A stretch of 64,000 nt of DNA from Platerodrilus igneus (Eukaryota; Arthropoda; Insecta; Coleoptera; Lycidae), in contig JARFIW010000453.1 of assembly GCA_036346225.1 (NCBI GenBank), positions 8,680,001 through 8,744,000 of the forward strand, given 5' to 3'. Positions 34,262-47,129 of the stretch are shown piece by piece. A program made the translations under genes and the position numbers. Position 1 is the stretch's first letter. Each line of letters starts with the position of its first letter. The notes under the pieces are model-generated. The model saw only the letters and a program-made list of their open reading frames with translations, searched no databases and was not told the DNA's origin.

Positions 34262-34735
34262 ATAAATTTTTTAGTTATTTATGCAGCAAGTGTGTTATTA
34301 AGCTTTCTTATAGCTCAGTTTAGATTTAATGAGTAGTAAACTTTCAGTTGCTTTTAGAGCTTGCTTTGCAATTATTGCTAGCAACTCTTGATCAGCCATT
34401 TCACACTATTAATATTAAATAAATGTGACAAATGTCCAAAACATAGGAACGTCAAACTGTTTATTTTTATCATGGAAAACATTATGTAGGTGTGTTTAAT
34501 AGCTATATTATCAAATTCGTGGTAAATTCTAAAATAGAAAATTTACCTATCACCTATTTTTTATTTTAGATATGACTTGAAATATAAAATCTTCTAAGCA
34601 CTTGTGTTACTAGATGATAACGCCCATCGGGCGACTCAATCCATCCCTCGGGCCAAAGGCCCTCGAGCTGAACGAGTCGCTCTCCGGACGTTATCATCTT
34701 AAGAACACACCTAGTGCATAAATAACTATAAAAAC
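34262..34735. mobile_element. MITE-like element with terminal inverted repeats
   Basis: The left end TAGTTATTTATGCAGCAAGT...GTGTT (34272-34298) is matched by an inverted right end (34702-34731, reading ATAGTTATTTATGCACTAGG on the minus strand). The interior is AT-rich and non-coding except for the GC-rich hairpin at 34617-34697. The target duplication is not obvious. Superfamily not recognised. Confidence 0.55.
34617..34697. repeat. GC-rich imperfect palindrome inside the MITE-like element
   Basis: GATAACGCCCATCGGGCGAC... mirrors ...GAGTCGCTCTCCGGACGTTATC with a central CCTCGGGCCAAAGGCCCTCGAG. About 33 of 40 positions pair by eye. It is by far the most GC-rich segment in its neighbourhood. 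Confidence 0.75.
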
Positions 34736-35629
34736 CAACAACAATTTTGCAGGTTCGTTAATTGGTGCACATCACTTGCAATTTTAGACAATCGCTTGCA
34801 AGGTTTCTTAGCCAGTGTTTCACTTCTATTGAGGAACCTGATTTATTATCAGTACGGATAGTCCATCGTTCATCAGCTTTGTGGAATACACAGATTTACG
34901 CGAGACTACCACTCTTATGGTCCCGCGTTGAATTCCCAACACAAACGCTTGAAAAATATTAGACCATCGTTCTTCATAAAAATACATCTTAGTTCGGATG
35001 AGAGGCTATGTATAGATTTCTCTGTATGTTGTCAAATACCTTAAAGACCCAAGTAGAGAAAGAGTTTAGCTAAATTTTAAATTTCCAGATAGAAAACAAC
35101 TTGTCTCCTGGCCGATTTTGCACCTTTTGGCTAAAACATTAGAAAATTCAAAGTTGCGGTAGTCTACTGCACTGAGCAACAAAAGTAGTATAGCAGAAAC
35201 CACGAAAGAAGTCCTCTACGTCATAGGTGTCTAACTCAATTCATAAGATACGTTTAAGATTATTTAAAAGCTTAACTAATGTATATGATAGAGATATAAA
35301 TACGATTTGTACGTGTTTTAAATAAAGACATACGTGAACACGTTCATCTGGGAAAACGACAGAGAAGAGTATGTGCCGTATGTTTTGAACTTTATACTTA
35401 AAAGGCTAACCTTTGGTAAAAGTATGGTTTTTCTTTAAAATAGGATATCATCTTTAGTTTTCTTATAAATGGAATATACTTTTTAAAGTTTTAAAAAATT
35501 TGGTTAAATGAAATTTTGAAAAGATTTCCTAGATGTATTTGCAATTTCGTAACTAAATTTTAAGGAAACAAAGCTGTATTGAGAAAAGTGTTAACATGTT
35601 TTTTTTCTTAAAATCCAATTGCAAACACA
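34736..35629. other. AT-rich sequence, nothing recognised
   Basis: The 66-codon forward frame at 34762-34962 has no recognisable motif and was not accepted. Confidence 0.4.
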
Positions 35630-36850
35630 TATCTTGACCTTTTGTCTGCATGTGTAACTTTACGTAACTACAGTTTTATTAGAATACTTATCAGTGTGTG
35701 CGATACTTCCAAAGTAGAATTTGACTATCTTTGTTGTGCAAGTTGGTGCATTAAACTAAGGAAGATTACATCCCATGTCCAGTAACTATAGCTAATGTTA
35801 TTAATGGTCAGAGAACTTCTGCATTAAGAATGCATGGTTTGAAAACCGAACATCGCGTCCTTTCAAGTGGTTCGTAATTTAATAAGTGTTGGTGTAAGGC
35901 AACTTATATGCACATAGACTAATAGTCAATTACATTATCTAACTTAATGGGTAAATATTTCTAACGTGGGTATTTTTGATATACACTAGCGTTAGGCTTT
36001 ATGAAAGCGTAGTTTTAAGTAATATTTAGTTCTGCAAATTGAGAGTTAATTCGTAATTGTCGGTTATCTTACGCAGTGGTTAAAAAACAAAAAGCATTTC
36101 ACTCTACTTGAAATTAAAATCCCTCTGCGTTTGTAAGTGGTGGTTGGCACAGGAAAACGCTTTGTAAACCTCTGAAAGTTGTAATCAGCAAATTCCTATG
36201 CGAAAGTCATTATATTCTCCATAAAACTTTTTAAAAGAAGAACTTAACTTGGCATAACTCTCGTGATGTAGGTATTAAACGAAAAATTTAAAAGTAGGTG
36301 GAAGTTGTAAACTAGTTTTGTTATTTACGAGAATGTTCTACAATATTTTTGCTACAATTGAAACAAGTTAACGGACTTTGTACATTGTTACGCGTTAAAA
36401 TGCACTCCACAAAATATTTAGGTAAATAATTAATTGTAGAGTACCTTTTGTATGATGAATTTAGGTATATTACACATGTTTGTAAAATATAGTTTAGAAA
36501 ATAGGTTGTGTGAATTATCTTCAAGGTTTTTAAAAAATGGCTTTAATATTGTATAGTCTTGTGAAAAGATGCTTCGTGATAGACATTATGTCGCCATACT
36601 AACCAATCAGGACGACGAACAAAGAGATGTGGAGGTCTTACGAGTTGAAGAAGCTAGCCACCATGACACATTCTTGACGTGACTACATTTTCTTTAACTG
36701 TTTGTGAGAAAGTAATGCTTTATCTATCCTTTTATCGTACCTTTACCTGTGTTCCCGTGTATGTTTTAGAAAAAACGAGCGTACTCCGTCATGGACATTT
36801 GAGCTAGACGGCAATTCGCATCCTCGAGGAACAACCAGAACAATCATCTG
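35630..36850 (-). repeat. Dispersed repeat E, inverted copy
   Basis: Read on the minus strand it is collinear with 61200-62480. Shared landmarks are the GGATGCGAATTGCC word at the start, the GGCTAGCTTCTCCAACT-like region, ACACAAACATGTGTA, and ACTGATAAGTATTCTA with the GCAGGCAAAAGGTC-like end. No coding frame is conserved. Class unknown. Confidence 0.7.
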
Positions 36851-36995
36851 CTATATACGTTACATTATAGATTGAAACGTAAATTATGCCATTTTATTTG
36901 TAAATTCTATGTAACCTAATACGCCCTTTATGGAAGCACTGTAGTAACTAAAACCATTAACTATCGTTTACCTTATATAACAAAATCAATATATG

Positions 36996-36999
<4 letters not shown>
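36851..36999. other. Short AT-rich spacer
   Basis: Nothing recognised. Confidence 0.3.

Positions 37000-37027
<28 letters not shown>
37000..37027. repeat. (TA)n microsatellite
   Basis: Short TA tract of about 28 bp. Confidence 0.95.
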
Positions 37028-37032
<5 letters not shown>

Positions 37033-38240
37033 AAATTCAAAGGGGTAAAGCACTGCAAAACAATAAAATTTCAACGACCCTGTATATAGAAAAGAACAAA
37101 TTATTTACGCGCAAAATTAATTTAAGTCATTTAGGGAAAACGGACAAGTATTAACGTATTTCTATAATTAATAATTGGAATGTTAAAATTACATAAAGAA
37201 AAAACAGTTTCAAGGCAAATAGAAGTACAAGGATACGCATAATTAATTTTAATTTATTTTAATCCAACACGTATAAGCATAAGGGAACGTGCTTGCGTAA
37301 GAAAATCAATAATTTCAAGACAAATGTATTCGTTGTAAAAAGCAAACGTCAGTTATCAGATACGGAAAAATATAAAGTCTAGGAATTGTTATGTTAAACG
37401 GTCGATAATTAACAGAAACACCTGCGTTTTAAAAGGTTACGTTCGACGAAGTCGAGAGCATGTTAAGATAGGTTTTCATAGAAATTATTTTCAACCGTCA
37501 GTTTGGTATAAATAACTAGGGTAACAAACATCTTACAGAGCGATGGAAATGCACGATCAGTAATATACAACAGATAGAGACAGATATAAACGCGTTGGGA
37601 TTGAAATGCACGTACAGTATACACGTGGAGTTAAGATGAGATGTCATCAATAACGATTTTCTGTAACTCAAGTGGGGTTTTGAACGAGACAGCAGACTTG
37701 CATAAGACAGAGATAAATATAGTTTAGGCGAAGTTTCTGACGGCAGAGAATTTTGTCATTGGTTGAAAGCAGACAGTTTTCCAAACGTATGCACACGCGA
37801 CAGTTGAAAGCGATTTCGGCACTTAGACCGCAACGAATTTTACGAATTTCGAGACGGTTATATTCAAAATTTTTGAAATTAGATTTAAAAATAAGCTTTT
37901 TGTTGGAAGTGCGTCTACTGAGGGAGTTTTAAAAGCATATAAATACCCAACCTAAGTTATTGAGGATCTCTTCTCTTTTCTTCTCCTCTATGTTACTTTA
38001 CTTCGATAAAGTACTGAATGCCGACCACCATAACAGTAAAGCTTTCTGTGAGTATTTTATGTAATTATATTACCGTAAATATAGTGGTTGCAAGTGTAAA
38101 ACAGTAGTAGCGGACATCTAATGATTGACGTGAAGTACGAGTACTGCATTTTAAATTAATAAAGGTCCGGCTACTACAATACAAAACACAAAAATCAATA
38201 AATGGTAGCATGATATATGGGGGTAAGCATCACAAATAAT
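37028..38240 (+). mobile_element. Candidate LTR-like element, 5' part
   Basis: Begins next to a (TA)n tract with GTTGTAAATTCAAAGGGGTA. A TATA box (GCATATAAATACCC near 37937) lies about 218 bp before AATAAAGG (38157), the family's usual arrangement. ATTGGTTGAAAGCAGACAG (near 37757) resembles ATTGGTTGAAAGTAAAAGGC in the B copy (near 57114). No CACAGCA terminus was found, so the 3' boundary is unknown. Confidence 0.4.
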
Positions 38241-39989
38241 CAATAATCAATATATGGAATAGTACTGTGAGACGAGGCGCATAGCTCGCAGAGGTGGCAG
38301 ATGGTGGCACGCTGAGTAGCACGGTGAATGGAAACGAAGCCGAGGTGTTCTGGCAATCATTTTCGACGGGAAGGAAGCCTGAAGAATTCTCCAGGGAATT
38401 TATTTGAAATTTCTGTTGTTTGATAAACATTTGTGAAATTTTGTGCTATGTGGTTGACTTTTTGGGGCATATTTATGGTTGTAGAAACTTATTGAAAAGA
38501 TACATGTACTGGACAATTTATTGAGGTTAAATATTGAAAAGGGGTGTATTTAAAACATTCAAAATTTTATTCAGGATATAAATTGAATTGTAAAAAGTAA
38601 ACGGGTCTGTAAATTTTGTTTTAATTTATACAAGGTGTAAAAAGCATATACAAACTGAACTGGTTTATTATGAGCTTACCATACTCCAGTGTGAAGTCAA
38701 TTTAGGGTAACATGTGAGGCCCATCTACTCATATCTCATTAAATTTGTTTAAAAATAATTAGAAAAATCAAGGACTTTAAAACCATACCATATTTTGAGT
38801 TTTATAATTAGTGTATCAAACTGTTTTTAACACATGTGAATATAATTTATCTGTTGATAGCTGTAAATAAAAGATTGTATGATTGTTGTATTATTTGGTG
38901 ATTTTATTGAATGGCGTGCGAGTGTGAAAGAGGTATGGTTGTAAATTTAGGTATTTGAGAAGAGCCACAGCTTAGCTAACCAGGGAAGCTGAAGGAGTTT
39001 GAAGGCGAAATATTAAAAACTGTAATGGTATTGAGAAATCCTATTTCGTTATCTGCACGTGTTCAACTCACTCAAATTTATGGGAAGTAAAATCGTCCCA
39101 TTTTTGGTATTCTCCGTCGATATAATACAAATCGTTGTCGTTTCTATATCAGTTAGGTATAACACATTTCGCCTCATATTGTTACATGGGATTTGCTAAC
39201 TTACTTGATGATTTAAAGCATACGTAACTTTTCCATGCCGACAACAAAATTTAGTGGAAGTGAATAAAGCATATTTGCTTGCGTTAATTGGCTATTGTTC
39301 TAGAAATATTTTGCAGCTGTCGTCTGGAATATACCTTTACACGTGGTATTCGCAAAATACTTTATATATTGTCAATGGAAATTGTTTTTATAACGAAAAC
39401 ACGTTTTTCATATATACAGACTGAGTTTTTAAAAAAGTCCTAACCTTACAACATCCATTTACCGAAAGCAAATCGTTGTAAGTCGCGATATTATAATACT
39501 TTGGTGTACTTGATGTTACAGTCTAGTTGGATTGGTTCATCCAGTATCCAGTCTATCGATAAGAGTAACCCGCACTTCCAAATTTTTTAAGATCGTACCA
39601 GAAAGACAGACAGCTTGTTTTAAGGTACAGTTATTCTGTTTTCTTGTCTTTCGCTACTTCTGCGGAAGATAAACATTTCTTTGACTGGTTTAATCGTGAC
39701 TGCATAATAAATCATCAGACTGCACGGTACGTAAGTGATTATGTACTTATTTACAAGTCACATTTAGTATATGCTTTGTTTTAAATTAATAAATGCTAAT
39801 AAATTGGTTACTAAATTATCATCTAAATTAATGCCAACAGGTTGTTTGTCAAATTCGTAATTAGAGTAAGTCAATACCTAGTTCATTTAAATTAGGGTTA
39901 CGTTATTTCAATTTATTGTTACGTTCTTACTTTTACGAAGTGTACTTCACAGAACAGATACAATTACTTTATATGTTATATCTAATTGC

Positions 39990-39992
<3 letters not shown>
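38241..39992. other. Unassigned AT-rich sequence
   Basis: May hold the rest of the candidate LTR-like element. No coding frame recognised. Confidence 0.35.

Positions 39993-40030
<38 letters not shown>
39993..40030. repeat. (TA)n microsatellite
   Basis: TA tract of about 38 bp. Confidence 0.95.
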
Positions 40031-40034
<4 letters not shown>

Positions 40035-40640
40035 GAGTTTTTAGTGTGGCAACGGTCGATAACTTCGTTATTATAAAAGCTATGAAACCAAATTTGGAGG
40101 CGTATAAGGCATGCCTAAAGTGCACATTCTAAAAATATTTGGAAGCATACAGGGTGTTTCATAATTCCAGGGCATATTAAACTTATATTTTTTTTAATAG
40201 AACACCCTATATATTATTACATTTTTGAAAAGCTCATAAAAAGTGCTTTAATTCGATATCAAATTGTATCTATCTATTCCTTTTAGTTTTTGAGATATTC
40301 AACTGTTTTTAGAAAAAATCACCCTGATTAGATACATTGCTACTGCACTAATACACAACTTATGTTAATTTTCATAATGCATAAAATTTTACTATATACC
40401 TAGTATATTTGTAATTATCACTTTTTTAAAAATTTTTCACAGTATACAGGGTGTGTCAGGTTTCGCAAAATGCAATTTTTTAATTTTTTTTTAAATGGCA
40501 TTCTATCAATTTTATTGCTGCAATGGATAGTTCATTAAGAGTCCTTTCATTTTTGTTAAGCGTTCCCTATACCTAAATCCATTACTTTCTGAGATATTTT
40601 TGATTTTCTTCAAATTTTAAGAATGTTTTTAATTTACATA
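40031..40640. repeat. CAGGGTGT-type dispersed repeat sequence
   Basis: Holds ACAGGGTGTTTCATAATTCC (near 40149), the reverse AACACCCTATA (near 40201) and ACAGGGTGTGTCAGG (near 40446), with TTTGAGATATT and TTCTGAGATATTTTTGA words. This is a style of short repeat common in insect genomes. Another motif copy is ACAGGGTGTAAAATGAGTCA near 45824. Confidence 0.45.
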
Positions 40641-40977
40641 ACTAAAAATAACTTACTAGTGGAGAATATTATAAAACAATTAATACATTTTGATTAACAA
40701 TTAACTACACTTATCCAATAACAATTTTCACTAAAGATATAACAACCTACAATAATACGCTATCAACAGAATTCTGCCAGATCAACAATATGCATTTTAA
40801 TTTTGTGTGAAAATAAAACACAAAATAAAAATGCCGTTTCTTTATTATTTACGAGCTATTCTAAAAAACAAATACAAACCTAAAAAATTGAATTATTTGA
40901 AAATACGTTTTATTAAAAACATAAAAAAATAAACCTTGTAACTTACACAATTTGTTGTTCTAGGAATATAAAAAAAA
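40641..40977. other. AT-rich sequence 3' of the piggyBac remnant
   Basis: No piggyBac terminal repeat with a TTAA target could be identified. Confidence 0.35.
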
Positions 40978-42650
40978 TTAAAAGTGTTTTATAGTATGTG
41001 TCTCAAAACAGGGTATTATACACAGCGGTATATTGCAGGTTACACACATATATTTTAATTCGTATCTTTTTTTATTTTTTGCGCAAACTATGCATCGCTT
41101 TGTAACAGATTTCGTTTGAGCAGTGGATGGAATAAATTTAGCGAAGTGTCTTTCTGTCAGACGTAACTCAGCATTCTGATCCAACATTCTTCTGCCTACC
41201 GTACGAGTAGAAACCGGTGTATGATATTTTTAATTAATTCTTTAATTAACTCTAGGTGAAATTTTTCAAGAGGCAAGTAATTTACATGATTACATTTGTA
41301 TAATTGATAAGCATTAAGAACTAAATAGTCTAATAAGCAAAAGAATACTTTTTTATACCATTTCATAGATTTGCGTACACACTCTAGAGACGAAAGTAAC
41401 ATATCCCACTTATCTACGGCGCCCATATTCTCGTTGTTGTCGACAATACAACTGGGTTTCAGGATTGCTCTACCAGTCGCACGATTCTTTTTTCCTGTTT
41501 CCTTTACATCAGGCCCATGGCAACTTGTCAACATATTTACTTCCCTTTTATCTTTCCATCTTATTGCAAGAAAGTTTTTATAGGATCTGTATGTAAACTC
41601 GTCTCTTCCTAATGTTTCAGTAAATTTTGACATATTTTTGCGAGTCCTTTTTGTTGTACCACAAGCTGTGGTTTTGCTTTTATACAAACTACTAAATAAA
41701 TTAGGACTAGCATACCAGCTGTCGACGAATAACGTAGGACCTTTATTCAGGTAAGGTTCAAGCAGCGTCATGTCTATATTTCCAGACTTACCAACATCTG
41801 CGCATTCAAAATTCTTCACATTTGTGGATGCATCAGTGTAAACGATGAAATCAAGAATGTAACCGGTCTTGCAGTCACATAGTAAAAAAACTTTACACCA
41901 AATCAGTGTCGCTTAGTCTGAAAAACAAACTCCGTCTAAAATACAACAAACTTTTATCGATACACAAATTTTTAAACGGATAAAAAGCTTGTTTAAATTT
42001 GGTTTTTAGATGATCAACAATCATTGTTATTTTTTGTAATGAATCTAGTTTGTCAGGTGGAGAGACGTCATTATTACTAAAATGCAGCAATTTAGTAATC
42101 AGTAAGAATTTGTCTCTCTTCATGAGCCTACTAAACATAGGAGTATTTATAAATTCATCAGTTGACCAATAAGAATTTAGTTCATTTTTATTTGCATGTG
42201 CCATCGGAAAGGTAACAGCAAAATAGCAGTACAGCTCTTTATAATCTACTGGCTACCATCTTCTTATACGAGAACTATCAGGATTCCCCTGTCTCTCTAA
42301 ATAGTTATGATGTTTATTTGTCTGATTTGCAATTTCTTTTATTAGTTCTTCCGCGAAAAAGAATTCAAAGTATCTTATGGTTGAATTTTCTAAATTACCG
42401 CCAATCTTACAACCAGAGTTTGATTCATCAAAACCGGAAATCTCTGGCTCACAAGCATTTGTCCTCCACTACTCTACTCAAAATATGTTTCACGTGATGA
42501 AGATGCTGTTATATCCGTGCATTCTTCATTGCTACCATCCAAGTCTTCGTCATTTTCCATATCTGTTCTGTTAGACACAAGTTCGGCAACATTTTCGTGC
42601 GGTTCAATTTCCTCGGTCTCACTTCTACTATCGTCACCAGTTCACCCGTC
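40978..42650 (-). pseudogene. piggyBac-type transposase, broken
   Basis: Minus-strand frames run in order. Upstream of 42204 is an acidic N-terminal stretch with FAEELIKEIANQTNK and a TAG in the RW*PVDYKEL region. At 41893-42204 is NSYWSTDEFINTPMFSRLM, RDKFLLITKLLHF and CIDKSLLYF with the first catalytic Asp (the usual Glu after it is Lys). After a frameshift (about 41820-41893), 41196-41819 has LFVDSWYASPNLF with the second Asp and NMGAVDKWDMLL with the third, then KSMKWYKKVFFCLLDYLVLN. At 40978-41187 is the C-terminal Cys-rich finger (CIVCAKNKK, CVTCNIPLC). Nearly full length, with all three Asp retained but the frame broken at least three times. Confidence 0.9.
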
Positions 42651-43099
42651 ACCCCACTGCAAAAAAATTAGTACTAAGAATTCACATAAATAAGAATAAA
42701 AAGGTATGCAACAGATTTAAAACCAATTTTATCAACTGCAAGCAAACTTACAATTTGCTCAAAGTCTCATTCATGTTTGCTATCGCTTTTTGCCAGTACA
42801 TCCTTTAATTCCTTTGTCGTGAGACCACGTATTTTCCTACAAAATCAACTCGTGAAAACAATCAAAAACGTGGTTAGGAGGGTAACAGAGAAACACGTGT
42901 CATATACAAGAATAAGTGCTCAACTGCCATGAAAATAATAGTAGCATTGTAATGAAACACGCAGTCTCTCAACAGTCAATCTCTACTCTCATGTTTTTGT
43001 GCTGCACGCCCATCACTTGTAAAAAAAAGGAAAGTGAGTGAGTATTTTCGATTAGAGCAGCCTCATCCTAGTTCGCTTTATTTAACTTTTTGATTAATA
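42651..43099. other. AT-rich sequence, nothing recognised
   Basis: No piggyBac terminus or other element recognised. Confidence 0.35.
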
Positions 43100-46000
43100 G
43101 ATCTGACGAGAATCTTACCTTATTGCTTACTACGATGACTATTACGATCTCGCCTCAAGCGAATCTATTAGATCTAAGAAACAAAATAAATATTTTATGA
43201 TAGTGTCTTAAGGCGCAATCAACAAAGCAAAGCCAAGAATTAGTCAAGTACCAAAGCTGAAGGATAATTATTAAGCTTCTGTATACTGTCGCAACAAATT
43301 TACTCGGATACTCATCAATATAAAAGTAATATCACACAATGCCTTCACTGACATCCTTATACTAGTAACAATATCATTAAATCACCCCCCATTTGATGAT
43401 CTTAACTTTTATATAATACAAATAAAACCCACGTACCATAAATGAGTAAAGCCATCGTACCTATTGCAATGATAATATTCCATCACGTAGGTTGTTAACT
43501 CTTATCGGTTACTGCAATGTTACCTAATCATAACTTAAACTGCGTACATTGGCAGCCACAAGAAATATGTTGTAACGACAGTGTAAAATTTCTGTGTTAA
43601 AGTCTAATAACCACTGGTTCATAGAACCAACAATGTAGGTTAAAATCCAGACTAGTCATACAGAATGAAAGCAGGTTTTCATCAAAAAATTTTTGTAACT
43701 GCCTGGTTGAGTTTATAATATTTATCACAAAAGTACCAGCGCAATCCAATACACTAAATGTATTGAACCAGTTCAACGAACATATTCCAAAAATTGTTTC
43801 ATAACAATAATCACGGAAACCCATATGGTGTACCGTGTCAAATTTTCATGGCCCGTTTTAATAAATTCTCAACCGTGGTAGGAATAAATACTGAGTGAAA
43901 AACGCCACACGTATAAGGTATAAGCGTTACCAACATTGTAAATAGATTATACCCCACGTACGCAGCAAATAACAGGTCGATAAAAGCTGATTCTTAAAGA
44001 GTACCTTAGCAGATGTAGTCCGTTAAAATAAAAACTTCGTGTCGCAATAGCACGACGATGTTGTTTTGGAGGTGGGCGATAAGAATCGCCATAAAAGGAA
44101 GGATGGTGATGTATTGAAATATATGTTAATTAATTATTCAACGTGCTTAATCGTTTAGTATTGGTTAGTATAATTCTTTAAAATAAAATGAATTATATAA
44201 ATCTGTTTTAGCGAATTAATTTAGTGATTAGTTTTAATGGTTGAATAGATTAATTGTCTTTCGATTCCTCGCTTATGCAGTATGGTTTTTGTTATGGTTC
44301 ATCAGTTGGTCCGAATGTTGATGCAAATGATGATTTTGAAATTAATGCTAGGAGATTATTTGTGAAGTGCAGAAAATCTTTCGTTTTGTTGAAGCATTCT
44401 ACTATTTGGTAAATTCCACTACAATAAGAAGCACATGTTTGGATGTAATAACATAAAACAAGTCAAGGTAGATTTTTAGTACGACGTAAGTAAAGTGTCG
44501 ACATCTGTAGGTTTGCACATGTTGAAACCATGGTGAGTAGAAAGCTATTTTTGGAATGAACGTTTTGTTGTTGACATACTAGAGGGCAAAAGTATTAAGC
44601 GTATTTCGGAATTGTATTGTATGAAAACTAAAATTTTGAAATTTAATTATGTAGAGCATATATTGATAATGCATACGGTTCGCACTTTTTATCAAAATTG
44701 TTAAAAAACTGAAGTAATAAATTCCAAAATGATTTCATTAACTATTCAATAAAAATCTGTTAGTTTGTAACTTGAATCACACATGTGTACGTAACCTGTT
44801 TAAGAACAGCTGTGATGATAATTAGATTTTATATCTTGCACATTTGATTAGTAGTGTGAATCTTCACAAAAATCTTTGGTAAGATAGGACTGTTGATAGC
44901 AAATACATCAATGGTAGACTATCAAAAAGCATTAAGTAAGTTGCATTAAATAATTGGAAATCATTTTTTTCCACTCTGTAAATTTTTGTGTAAACAGCTA
45001 AGATAAAGGTGGTAGTAACGATAATCACAGAAAACATTTAAGTAAAATTATAAGTTATTATATAAAATACGAAAAGTTAATCATTAAAGTAAGGGAGGAA
45101 TTACTGTAAATAAATTAATGTAAATCAAGAATAATTGTAAATATTCTTAATGTTAATAAAGGAACCTCAAGCTTGCATATTTATTTCTCAAAACAATTAC
45201 GTTGATATTAGGTATCAAAGTCTACTGATTTGTTAGTGAAAAATATCCTCGATCGGAGTTGGATATATTTATTTGAGAGCACAAAAAGTGTTCAAATTGT
45301 TTGCTTTATAAATAATTATAATCATGCATTTATTACAGGTCCAGTTATAACACCAGTAGTGTAACAAAGGTTGAAGTCTAAAGTTGTGTCTTGCAATCTC
45401 CCTTAAATTACCTAAATTTGCTAAAATCAGACGCAGTGGCCTTTTTAGTTTTGAATCAGTTAGGTCAGCGGTATTTTTTCTTTGTATAATTTAGACCCTG
45501 CCCTGCATGTTTCATGCCTCTGCAGGAATAGACCCCGAGTTAGTCCGGAAGAAACCTCTTTTTAGTGACCTTCAGTCACAAGAAGAGGCCAGCGTTCTTT
45601 TTAACCCAGGGTAACCGCCCCATAGGGAAGAAAACAGTTGAATAGAATAGAAATAACTTTGAGCATATTTCTAGCACTTGAAGACAAAACAGCGACTTTA
45701 TCTAATGACAACTAAAGTAGGTAAACTAGCTACAATAAAAATCAAATTCTAACGTATCATGAGCGGCTCGTATAGTTGAGCAACTTTCCAAATGTGAAGG
45801 CAAACATTTATTAAAGCAGGATACAGGGTGTAAAATGAGTCAAACTATAAAATATAACGTAACAGTTGCTTGGTAGCGTATGGAACGTTAAGGTAAATCG
45901 CAACACCAATACACCAATAACACGTAATCTGTAACACGTAACAGTGCGCAGTAACGATGGGATGTATTTTTGTACGCGTATCTTGCAGGTGGGTACCCGT

Positions 46001-47060
46001 CCTAAAGGCTGGAACTTTTAACACTAACTCGTAAACATTACAAAGCGTAGTGGACTTAGGCATAAGCCCGTCTTTCAAGATGATTGGTATGTCAAATAAC
46101 CCACTTCTTATCGTTTAAATAAAAATTGAAAAAAATATTTGCATCTTATTAGGGAATATATACATATTATGGAAAAACAACTACTGATGCTCTTTGGTTA
46201 ATTTTTCTTTTTAAAATGAAGATCAGTTCTTCTATTCTATATACCTGTTAACTTCTACTTAAAACTTTAACAAAAAATAATTGTAACAAATAAGCAATGG
46301 CAATTATCTTTACTTGTATACTCTAAGTGCGTACTTCAAGGAGAATAAAAAGTAAAAATTTCTTTTTGAAATGGATGCAAAGTGAGCAATTTAAACCAAT
46401 GTTGTCATAGATTGTACTCCCTAAAATAGCCCTATGGATCAGTGACTTGCCATATCCTTATCTTCAAACGTCGTATTTTATAGCACTACAAACCAAATAG
46501 TTTAAAAGTAATTCATGTTTATCTATTGATAAATTTAATCCACAGTTTTGCAATTTCATATGGTTCCATCACTAATATCCCTAATTAGTTGTTTACTTAA
46601 TCTTTACATTACAATACCATGATAAAACTAATTCTCTCAAGGTTAAGAAACAACGATTTTGCTATTGTTTATGCATACATAGTTCCAAAAACCAACTTCT
46701 GTAAGAATAGTCTCCTGTAGCTTTTAGAGTTGGTTTTAAAAGCATTAAGGATACCTGACGTTAAATTGAATAAAAGCGGTTGCAAATATGAAATTTACTT
46801 GAATATTTGGTAGGCAGTTTCTTATCCTGGGTTAAGTCTTTAAGTGTTCTGTAACCCTCTTTATCAACGACTTTTTATTGACATGATCTGTATATCTGAA
46901 TTCAGCCTTCATAAACAGGTTTTTCTTCTGCACTGCGCTATATTACTGTCCTAGTCATTTACTCGAACCTAAAAATATGACCTGTGTAGCTTTCTTTTAA
47001 TTGCATAAATAATACATCTGTTTTCATGAACGCCTTTCAAGCCTCTATCGTTAACAAATT
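43100..47060 (+). repeat. Segmental repeat copy 1 (partner at 58800-60860)
   Basis: Two blocks, 43100-43830 and 45645-47060, are collinear with 58800-60860 in the same orientation. Landmarks are CAGGCGCAATCAACAAA-type, CACTGGTTCATAGAACC-type, AACAATAATCACGGAAA, GTGGACTTAG, GATTGTACTCCCTAAA and TTTATGTTTATCTA-type words. About 1.8 kb (43830-45645) is present only in this copy, so it is an insertion here or a deletion in the partner. No open frame is shared. Confidence 0.75.
45430..45660 (+). repeat. Candidate retroposon fragment within the extra 1.8 kb
   Basis: A GC-richer patch with CCTGCCCTGCATGTTTCATG and a clear hairpin at 45555-45588 (CCTCTT..AGTGAC / GTCAC..AAGAGG), ending in a GAATAGAATAGAA tail. 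The tail style suggests a short retroposon, but no Pol III boxes were found. Confidence 0.35.
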
Positions 47061-47129
47061 CGTTAACAGACTCTCAATGCAAAAATCAACTTTTGCATCA
47101 ATTTAACAATATATTTAAATTTTTTCCAA
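47061..47129. other. Short spacer
   Basis: Nothing recognised. Confidence 0.3.

Noticed and set aside
41371..41583. Plus-strand 70-codon frame
   Set aside because: Antisense to the piggyBac catalytic region.
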